Notes under the pieces: model-generated
Database searches by the model: none
The model's input: only the letters and a program-made list of their open reading frames with translations
Told to the model about the DNA's origin: nothing
From: an uncultured Clostridiaceae bacterium
Lineage (GTDB): Bacteria > Bacillota > Clostridia > TANB77 > CAG-508
Assembly (NCBI GenBank): GCA_948469815.1
Contig: CAOKMR010000012.1
Span: 1 to 41,459, forward strand
DNA: 41,459 nt
Direction of reading: 5' to 3'
Made by a program: the position numbers and the translations under genes
In this document: piece by piece, positions 35,576 to 41,459 of the stretch
How the letters are laid out: every line of letters starts with the position of its first letter
Numbering within the stretch: position 1 is the first letter of the stretch

Positions 35576-35908
35576 ATGAATATATATGATACAGTCAATC
35601 AATTAGCAAAAGAAATAAAAGAATCAAAAGAATATATAGAGTACAAACAAATGAAAGAGCAGATAAAAGATAACCCTGAACTAAAAGAAAAACTAGACAA
35701 TTTTGAAAGAGCAAGATATGAAACTCAAATAGCAACAATGCAAGGAAAAGAACCTAACCAAGAACAAGTAGAAACTTTGCAGAGAATATATTTAGAATTA
35801 ATTCAAAATGATATAACAAAAATATATTTAGATGTAGAACTAAAATTTAATACAATGTTATCAGATATAAATAAGATATTAGGAGAAGCGGTACAGGATT
35901 TGATTTAA
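35576..35908 (+). CDS. YlbF/YmcA family protein
   Basis: A 110-aa helical protein of the YlbF/YmcA (Com_YlbF, DUF964) family, whose Bacillus members join YaaT in the Y-complex that tunes RNase Y cleavage, affecting competence, sporulation and biofilm. Core pattern: NQLAKEIKESKEYIEYKQMK, then NPELKEKLDNFERARYETQ, then LNTMLSDI-like FNTMLSDINKILGEA. RBS AAGGAGGG. Followed by recJ after 31 bases, probably one operon with the flippase-like gene. Confidence 0.92.
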   Translation: MNIYDTVNQLAKEIKESKEYIEYKQMKEQIKDNPELKEKLDNFERARYETQIATMQGKEPNQEQVETLQRIYLELIQNDITKIYLDVELKFNTMLSDINKILGEAVQDLI

Positions 35909-35939
35909 TAGCGATATTACTTTTTAGAAAGGAATTAGT

Positions 35940-37628
35940 ATGAATAAAAGTTGGCAGTATTATGAAACAAATAACGAATTAACAGAACAAATTTCTAATA
36001 AATTTAATATAAATAAATTACTGGCTCAAATATTAATAAATAAAGGAATAACAGAAGAAAAGGAAATAGAGATATTTCTTAATCCAAAAAGAGATAATTT
36101 CTATGACCCATTTTTAATGCCTGACATGGAAAAAGCCATAAATAGAATAATAAAAGCAATACAAAGTAAAGAAAAGATATTAATTTATGGAGATTATGAT
36201 GTAGATGGTATAACTAGTACAACAGTATTAAAAAAATTCCTAGAAGAAAGAGGAGCAAATCCAGAATATCACATTCCTAATAGATTAAAAGAGGGATATG
36301 GGTTAAATAAACAAGCGATAGAAGAAATAGCAAAAAACGGTACACAATTAATGATCACGGTTGATTGTGGAATTTCAGCAGTAGAAGAAACTGAATTTGC
36401 GAAATCATTAGGAATAGAAACAATAATTACAGACCATCATGAACCAGGAGACATTTTACCAAATGCATATGCAATAATAGATGCAAAAATCAAAGCAAAT
36501 AAATACCCATTTAATCAATTAGCGGGAGTTGGAGTTGTATTTAAAGTAATACAAGCAATAAGTATAAAATTAGGATTAGAAGAAAAAGAATATTTGAAAT
36601 ATCTAGATTTAGTATGTCTAGGAACAATATCAGACATAGTACCATTAGTAGATGAAAATAGAGTTATAGCTAAACTAGGATTAAAATTAGTTAATGTAAC
36701 TAAAAACCTAGGATTAAAAACATTACTAATATCATCTGGATATAAAATTGCAGACTCAAACACAATTTCATTTGGAATAGCTCCAAGAATAAATGCATGT
36801 GGAAGAATGGGATTTGCAGAACAAGCACTACAATTATTATTATCAAACGAAAACGAAAAAGTAATAGAATTAGCTAGAAAATTAAACGAGTATAATAAAG
36901 AAAGGCAAGAAAAGGAAAAAGAGATATTTGAAGAAGCAATGAAGCAAATAGACAAAGAAGAAACAAATCCTGCAATAATTCTAGCTGGTAATGGATGGCA
37001 TCATGGAGTAACAGGGATAGTATCATCTAAAATTACAGAAATATATTTTAAGCCAAGTATATTAATAGGATTTGAGGGAGAAGAAGGAAAGGGGTCAGGT
37101 AGAAGCATTCCAGGAATTGATTTGCATGAAGCAATATTAAAATGTAATAATAAACTAGAAAAATTTGGTGGACATGCTATGGCAATAGGGTTAAGTATAC
37201 AAAGAAAAAACTTTGAAAACTTTAAAATAGAACTAAATGAATATTTGAGAAAAAAAGACATAAATCAAATAAAACAAATTATAATGATTGATGCAATTGC
37301 TAATTTAAAAGATATAACTTTAGAAACTGTAGAAGAACTAAAACTATTAGAACCATTTGGAGAAGTAAATAGAATGCCAATTTTCTGTATTAAAAACTTA
37401 AGAATAGAATCAATAAGAGCACTAACAGAAGGGAAGCATTTAAAAATAAATTTAAGAGATGATAATATGTTAATTAATGCTATAGGATTTAATATGGGAG
37501 AAAAGAGTACAGAATATAAAATAGGAGACAAAGTAGACGTAGTTGGAGCATTAGAAATAAATGAATACAACGGCATGAAAAGTATACAACTAAATTTAAA
37601 AGACATTATGAAATCACTAATACAATAA
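35940..37628 (+). CDS. recJ: single-stranded-DNA exonuclease RecJ
   Basis: A 5'-3' ssDNA exonuclease in recombination and mismatch repair. DHH-family motifs: Asp85-Tyr-Asp87-Val-Asp89-Gly (motif I), ITVDCGISA (motif II), Asp165-His166-His167 (motif III, TDHHEPG), and the DHHA1 domain with KGSGRSIPGIDLHEAI and GGHAMAIG. At 562 aa it is the compact form with the OB domain (about 450-560) and no extra C-terminal domains. RBS AGAAAGGAATT. Second gene of the ylbF operon. Confidence 0.96.
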   Translation: MNKSWQYYETNNELTEQISNKFNINKLLAQILINKGITEEKEIEIFLNPKRDNFYDPFLMPDMEKAINRIIKAIQSKEKILIYGDYDVDGITSTTVLKKFLEERGANPEYHIPNRLKEGYGLNKQAIEEIAKNGTQLMITVDCGISAVEETEFAKSLGIETIITDHHEPGDILPNAYAIIDAKIKANKYPFNQLAGVGVVFKVIQAISIKLGLEEKEYLKYLDLVCLGTISDIVPLVDENRVIAKLGLKLVNVTKNLGLKTLLISSGYKIADSNTISFGIAPRINACGRMGFAEQALQLLLSNENEKVIELARKLNEYNKERQEKEKEIFEEAMKQIDKEETNPAIILAGNGWHHGVTGIVSSKITEIYFKPSILIGFEGEEGKGSGRSIPGIDLHEAILKCNNKLEKFGGHAMAIGLSIQRKNFENFKIELNEYLRKKDINQIKQIIMIDAIANLKDITLETVEELKLLEPFGEVNRMPIFCIKNLRIESIRALTEGKHLKINLRDDNMLINAIGFNMGEKSTEYKIGDKVDVVGALEINEYNGMKSIQLNLKDIMKSLIQ

Positions 37629-37669
37629 AAATAACATATATATAAATAAAAAAAGGAAATAATTAAAAT

Positions 37670-38689
37670 ATGAAAAAGAAATATTTAAGAAACTTAATAT
37701 TGTTTATGCTAATAATCTTATTAACATTTTATATTATCCTAAAAGATCAAAGCATATCAAAAATAATCGAGGTATTATCTAGTATAGACTTAAAATATAT
37801 ATTAATAGCAATAATATGTATGTTAATATACCTTATATGTGAAGCAATAAATATTGGAAGAACTCTAAAAGTATTAGGGGAAAAATCAACATTTTATAGA
37901 AATGTAAAATATGCAATGATAGGTTTCTTCTTTAGTTCTGTAACACCAGCTGCAAGTGGAGGGCAACCAATGCAAATCTATTATATGAACAAAGACAAAA
38001 TATCAGTTGCAAATTCTACATTATCACTTTTAATAAATTTAACAAGTATGCAAATAGTTACAATATCTATAGCGATAATTAGTTTATTTTTTAATTATGA
38101 ATATATGAATTCAATATTAATAGGACTTTTTGCACTAGGGATTTTCCTTAATTCTACAGCCTTAGGATTATTATTAGTATCAGTATTTTCAAAAAGAATG
38201 ACAAAAGGGTTAATAAATGTAGCAATAAAAATATTAGAATTCTTTAAAATAAAAAATATAGAAGAAAAAAAGAACAAGCTAGAAAACGAATTAAATAAAT
38301 ATCAATCAAGTGCAACATATATAAAATCTAATATAAAAGTAATTATAAAGACACTAATAACTACATACATTCAATTTTTAATATATTATAGTATATCATA
38401 TTGGGTATATCGTTCATTTGGACTAAAAGAATATAATATTTTGCAAATAATATCCATGCAATCAGTTCTATTTGCTACAGTATCTGGAATACCATCACCA
38501 GGAGCGGTAGGAGTTAGTGAAGGTGGATTTTTGGAAATTTTCAGGAATGTATACTCTGAGAATATACTGCATGAAGCAATGTTATTAAATAGAGGTGTAA
38601 ACTTTTACTTATTTGTAATAATAAGCTCAATTATAGTAATGCTATACACAGTAAAAGATAAAAAAGAAGAAAAACTAACTGATAAATAA
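37670..38689 (+). CDS. YbhN/MprF-type flippase-domain membrane protein (UPF0104)
   Basis: A 339-aa protein with about 8 transmembrane helices, similar to the lysylphosphatidylglycerol synthase transmembrane region. Signatures: IGFFFSSVTPAASGGQPMQIYYM (about 82-104) and SGIPSPGAVGVSEGGFLEIF (about 266-285). It lacks the soluble synthase domain, so it is not MprF itself; such proteins may flip or transport lipids. Starts 41 bases after recJ and probably ends that operon. A GTAGGGGCAC repeat begins two bases after its stop. Confidence 0.9.
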   Translation: MKKKYLRNLILFMLIILLTFYIILKDQSISKIIEVLSSIDLKYILIAIICMLIYLICEAINIGRTLKVLGEKSTFYRNVKYAMIGFFFSSVTPAASGGQPMQIYYMNKDKISVANSTLSLLINLTSMQIVTISIAIISLFFNYEYMNSILIGLFALGIFLNSTALGLLLVSVFSKRMTKGLINVAIKILEFFKIKNIEEKKNKLENELNKYQSSATYIKSNIKVIIKTLITTYIQFLIYYSISYWVYRSFGLKEYNILQIISMQSVLFATVSGIPSPGAVGVSEGGFLEIFRNVYSENILHEAMLLNRGVNFYLFVIISSIIVMLYTVKDKKEEKLTDK

Positions 38690-38690
38690 A

Positions 38691-38715
38691 TGTAGGGGCA
38701 CGTGTAACGTGCCCT
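38691..38715 (+). repeat. GTAGGGGCAC palindrome
   Basis: TGTAGGGGCACGTGTAACGT, then GCCC: a shorter centre (CACGTG-TAACGTG) than the copy at 28830. It starts directly after the UPF0104 gene stop. Confidence 0.8.
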
Positions 38716-38718
38716 ATC

Positions 38719-38789
38719 TTATATACTAGGAAAGTTCTATAAATAGGTATAGATTTAACAATAGATTAATAAACTTTCCTAGTATATAA
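38719..38789. repeat. 18-bp perfect inverted repeat with 35-base loop
   Basis: TTATATACTAGGAAAGTT (38719-38736) and its exact complement (38772-38789) flank a 35-base AT-rich loop. Neither arm has the T-run of a terminator. It may be a miniature inverted-repeat element or long hairpin. Confidence 0.75.
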
Positions 38790-39009
38790 AAGGCTATAAT
38801 CGCTACTGCCTTTAAGATTTCCTCATTTACATTCGGAAACTTAAATCGGCAAAAGAAAAGGTGGCAAAGCCACTTTTCTTGTATATCTTAAAATAGAAAA
38901 TATAAAACTATCAACACTTTTCCAAAGAAGGAATATTGAATAAAAGTATATTAAAAAAGGTAACATAAATATTTCACGTATGAGGCTCTGCATGGCAATT
39001 TTCAAAGAA
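38790..39009. other. intergenic region with hairpin, boundary to a compositionally different segment
   Basis: No ORF. The hairpin AAGAAAAGGTGGC-AAA-GCCACTTTTCTT (38853-38880) looks like a terminator. Just before it TTCGGAAA and ATCGGCAAAAG are also present, in opposite orientation, at about 180-226 near the left end (ATCGGCAAAAAG...TTCGGAAAG), a weak resemblance. Confidence 0.5.
38853..38881 (+). terminator. terminator-like hairpin
   Basis: Stem with one bulge and an AAA loop; the right arm ends in CTTTTCTTG. Confidence 0.6.
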
Positions 39010-39038
39010 TTGACATTTTATGTAAAATGAACTATAAT
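39010..39038 (+). promoter_or_regulatory. consensus promoter of the MBG-repeat gene
   Basis: TTGACA (39010-39015), 17 bases, TATAAT (39033-39038): a fully consensus promoter. Confidence 0.88.
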
Positions 39039-39044
39039 AATAGT

Positions 39045-39131
39045 AATGGGTCTGGTAAGCCCTTTAATATAAATGAGTAGTTTGAGATAAGAGCTACTCA
39101 AAAAACGGTCAAAAAATTTTTTTTATATGAT
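39045..39131 (+). promoter_or_regulatory. structured 5' leader of the MBG-repeat gene
   Basis: The untranslated leader of about 100 bases contains small stems GGG-TCTGGTAA-CCC-like (39049-39062) and GAGTAG...CTACTC (39075-39100), then AAAAAATTTTTTTT. The second stem followed by T-rich sequence could act as an attenuator. I recognise no riboswitch. Confidence 0.4.
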
Positions 39132-39145
39132 AAGGAGGAAAAAGT

Positions 39146-41245
39146 ATGAGTAAAATGAGTCGAAAAGCAAACAAGTTGCGGAAACAGAGCTGGGACAACA
39201 AGAGACAAAATAAAATGGTGATGAATATATTTGGTCACGTTTGTATAGTGTTATTAGCAATAATAATAGCATTAATAGTATTCTGTTGTCACCGAAAAGA
39301 GGAGGTACAGCCTACAGAGACAGACACTGCTACTGCCGAGACAGATTCCGAAATGTCCTCTTTGGAGGAAACAGAAGAGGAGTCATCAGCGGAGGAAAGC
39401 GAGACATCTGAACCTGTATCTGAAACAGAGTCAGAGACAGAGACAGTGTCAGAAACTGAAACCTCTGAGACAACAGAAGAGAGCAGAACGGAAAAGGCGA
39501 GCTCTTCTGCAAGCTCAACAGCAATAGCAAAACCTCAAAAGAAACCAACATCACAGACGAAGAAACCTATTAAGGTAACGGTTACAATAAAAAATATAAT
39601 TAGCCTATATGGAGATGAGTTCAAGGCACTCGATTATGAGATTTCTGCAGGTAATGTTATGAAATCCGAATTGTCAAAGTATATAACTTTGACGAAACAG
39701 GCTGGAAAGACTGTTGGGCAGTACTGGATAACGGGGAGCTGCACTAATCCTATGTTTGATGTTACGTTTATACCTGGAATATATACAATTAATCTCAGGG
39801 ATGTTACCATACAAGCAGAGAATAAGGAATCTTATGTAGGCGAAAACTTAAAAGATCTGACTTATACTGTATCAAGAGGAAGCATTGTAAATGGTGATGA
39901 GGTAGTGAAGTTGTATATCGATGGTGATCCAACAAAAGTTGGAATATACGATATAAAAGATAAGTGGAAAAATCCCAACTATAATCTTACAGTTAAGGTT
40001 GGGAAATACACTGTCAAGAAAAAGTCTTCATCATCAGGTTCAGAAGAAACACAGACAAAGCCAATTAACGTAGCCATTAAGATTTTGGATAAATCAAGTT
40101 ACTATGGCAATACTATAGTAGACCCTGACTTTTCCATTACTAAGGGTAATGTAAAAAAGTCAGAACTGTCAAAGTACATTACTTTGAAAAAAGAAGATGG
40201 TAACAATGTAGGAAGTTATAGCATTACTGCAAAGTGCAAAGACACGGGTGGCAAGTATAAGATAACGGTCGAGAATGGTACTTATACAATAAAAGCTCGG
40301 AAATTATCGATAGAAGTTGATAATAAAGAGTCGTTTGTAGGTGATGGACTGGAAACACTTACGTATACTGTCAAAAGCGGTAGTGTAGTAGCAGGTGACG
40401 AGGTTATAGAGTTTTCCACCAATGCTGATCCATCGAAGGCAGGAACTTACGATATCACAGCTAAAAGTAAAAACTCCAATTACGATGTAAAAATTTCTAA
40501 TAAGGGAGTTTACACCGTAAAGGAGCGTCCCAGAAAAAAAGCTATAGTGCAAATTTTGCATTGTAGCAGTGTCTATGGTGAACCTATTAGTGATTACAAA
40601 CAGTTTACAATAAGTGGTGACATAACAATGGAAGAAATGATTCAATTTCTTTCTATCACAAAGGAAGATGGTTCTAATGTTGGAGATTATCCTCTTAATG
40701 GAACCTGTAGCAACCCTGAATGGGATGTAACTGTTCTTGGAGCAACATATACAATTACTTCAAGACCATTATCAGTCAAAGCTGAAGACGTGTTAATATA
40801 TCAGGGAGAGGCTATTCCAAATGAATTACCTTATACGATAACTAGTGGAAGCATAGTTGCAGGCGACTCACCGATATCTGTTACAACACAAGCAGATCCA
40901 AATAATATTGGGGAATATCCAATTGTTGTAATACCAAAGAACTCCAACTATGACATTCAGGTTGAGAATGCCATATTGAGAGTTAAGGCAAAACCTCAGC
41001 CTCCAAAAGATGAGGAGGAAGAGGTAGAGGGAGACAAATCATCGTCTTCTCCTTCTGAGACAGAAGAGGGACCAAAAGAAGAAGAGGTAAAACCAAGTCA
41101 ACCTACACCTTCTTCACCAGTAGATGGTCCAAGCGATGCTGAGGAGGATGTAGAGCCTAATAAGCCTACACCTTCTGCCCCGAAGGAGTCAGAGCTAGCA
41201 GATGATGAAAGCGAAGTGGTGTTACCAACCACCGCTACGCCATGA
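39146..41245 (+). CDS. membrane-anchored surface protein with six MBG-type beta modules
   Basis: A 699-aa protein. The N-terminus is basic (1-25) followed by one transmembrane helix (about 31-48), so the rest is outside. A Ser/Thr/Glu-rich stalk (about 51-140) follows. Six beta modules resemble the MBG/YDG bacterial repeat family: 143-216, 217-291, 305-384, 385-460, 464-540 and 541-616. They alternate in two types, A (LYGDEF..., SELSKYITL..., VGQYWITGSC) and B (ESYVGENLKDLTYTVSRGSIV), giving three A-B pairs. The C-terminal tail (617-699) is acidic and Pro/Ser-rich with no LPXTG. RBS AAGGAGG. Base composition and codon choice (GTC, TCC, GAG, CTG) are richer in G+C than in the neighbours, suggesting recent acquisition. 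Confidence 0.85.
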   Translation: MSKMSRKANKLRKQSWDNKRQNKMVMNIFGHVCIVLLAIIIALIVFCCHRKEEVQPTETDTATAETDSEMSSLEETEEESSAEESETSEPVSETESETETVSETETSETTEESRTEKASSSASSTAIAKPQKKPTSQTKKPIKVTVTIKNIISLYGDEFKALDYEISAGNVMKSELSKYITLTKQAGKTVGQYWITGSCTNPMFDVTFIPGIYTINLRDVTIQAENKESYVGENLKDLTYTVSRGSIVNGDEVVKLYIDGDPTKVGIYDIKDKWKNPNYNLTVKVGKYTVKKKSSSSGSEETQTKPINVAIKILDKSSYYGNTIVDPDFSITKGNVKKSELSKYITLKKEDGNNVGSYSITAKCKDTGGKYKITVENGTYTIKARKLSIEVDNKESFVGDGLETLTYTVKSGSVVAGDEVIEFSTNADPSKAGTYDITAKSKNSNYDVKISNKGVYTVKERPRKKAIVQILHCSSVYGEPISDYKQFTISGDITMEEMIQFLSITKEDGSNVGDYPLNGTCSNPEWDVTVLGATYTITSRPLSVKAEDVLIYQGEAIPNELPYTITSGSIVAGDSPISVTTQADPNNIGEYPIVVIPKNSNYDIQVENAILRVKAKPQPPKDEEEEVEGDKSSSSPSETEEGPKEEEVKPSQPTPSSPVDGPSDAEEDVEPNKPTPSAPKESELADDESEVVLPTTATP

Positions 41246-41253
41246 AAAATAAC

Positions 41254-41278
41254 GTCCTCCTAGCACTTTTAGGAAGAC
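41254..41278 (+). other. short hairpin after the MBG-repeat gene
   Basis: GTCCTCCTA and TAGGAAGAC form a stem with one mismatch and a 7-base loop just beyond the stop; no T-run. Confidence 0.4.
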
Positions 41279-41311
41279 TTAACATATATAAAATGAAACA
41301 AAGACCGTTGG

Positions 41312-41343
41312 CCTCCGAGAACTATAGTTTCTCGGGGGTTTTA
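41312..41343 (+). terminator. terminator of the MBG-repeat gene
   Basis: CCTCCGAGAAC-TATA-GTTTCTCGGGGG is a strong GC-containing stem followed by TTTTAAT. Confidence 0.9.
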
Positions 41344-41350
41344 ATATATA

Positions 41351-41399
41351 AATTGGGGGTTGTAGGGGTCATTTTATTATATAAAATCAATGATGAATA
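41351..41399 (+). repeat. dispersed repeat, inverted copy of 3-54
   Basis: AATTGGGGGTTGTA, an altered stretch, then ATTTTATTATATAAAATCA and TGATGAATAAT match the reverse complement of the left end of the window. Here the block GTTGTAGGGGTC also resembles the GTAGGGGC repeat start. Confidence 0.6.
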
Positions 41400-41402
41400 A
41401 TA

Positions 41403-41428
41403 TCGTAGGGGCACATTGCATGTGCCCA
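41403..41428 (+). repeat. GTAGGGGCAC palindrome
   Basis: CGTAGGGGCACATTGCATGT, then GCCC; the centre CACATTGCATGTG is self-complementary, again with a different sequence from other copies. It is preceded by AATGATGAATAAT, as at 10416. Confidence 0.8.
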
Positions 41429-41459
41429 ATTGCAGAAATTTAGGTTTGTGTTTATTATA

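Overview
The window looks like chromosomal DNA of a very AT-rich, low-GC Firmicute of the Clostridia type, possibly an uncultured gut lineage. The evidence is strong AGA/ATA codon preference, consensus sigma-A promoters and AGGAGG ribosome binding sites, a SigH-type sporulation sigma factor, a SpoVB-like flippase, an archaeal/eukaryotic-type ProRS, a CIRCE-controlled groESL operon and encoded tRNA CCA ends. Almost all genes are on the + strand, consistent with a leading-strand segment. I cannot name the species.

Layout. 1-700: weakly supported small membrane protein between repeats. 0.8-7.2 kb: alpha-glucan phosphorylase, then a cell-surface group (glucosaminidase with SH3 and dockerin-like repeats, a membrane-anchored cadherin-like sandwich protein, a small LPKTG protein). 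7.2-12.7 kb: a 42-aa gene, an unknown 150-aa protein, ScpB, ProRS, a tandem repeat made from the proS 3' end, and an unknown pair (transglutaminase-like 658-aa protein plus a 73-aa protein). 12.7-15.1 kb: groES-groEL. 15.4-17.9 kb: ArsR-family sensor and Zn/Cd-type P1B-ATPase. 18-25 kb: pyruvate kinase, TmcAL (minus strand), DUF5662, Rsm22-like methyltransferase, patatin-like lipase, SPFH protein and a small four-helix membrane protein (minus strand). 25-30.7 kb: YetF/DUF4363 pair, tRNA-Gln and tRNA-His (minus strand), SigH, tRNA-Thr, MltG, AspRS. 30.7-38.7 kb: MFS-like protein, SpoVB-like flippase (minus strand), a probable 6S RNA, a GT4 glycosyltransferase, YlbF, RecJ and a YbhN/MprF-type membrane protein. 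39-41.3 kb: a 699-aa MBG-repeat surface protein of different base composition.

Functional links. GlgP and the GT4 (glycogen-synthase-like) protein could both serve alpha-glucan metabolism, although they are 30 kb apart. The glucosaminidase, MltG and the SpoVB-like flippase concern peptidoglycan. The ArsR sensor and the ATPase form a self-regulated metal-efflux operon with an operator overlapping the promoter start region. GroESL is under HrcA/CIRCE control.

The most unusual content is noncoding. One dispersed family has a GTAGGGGC core and variable self-complementary centres (about ten copies). A second class comprises long imperfect palindromes placed directly after stop codons (proS, groES, groEL, P-ATPase). 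At proS and the ATPase these palindromes share one core and sit beside direct duplications of the end of the host gene. They look like small non-autonomous palindromic elements or amplification scars and are the best candidates for something undescribed. The transglutaminase-like/73-aa pair is the best protein-coding candidate.
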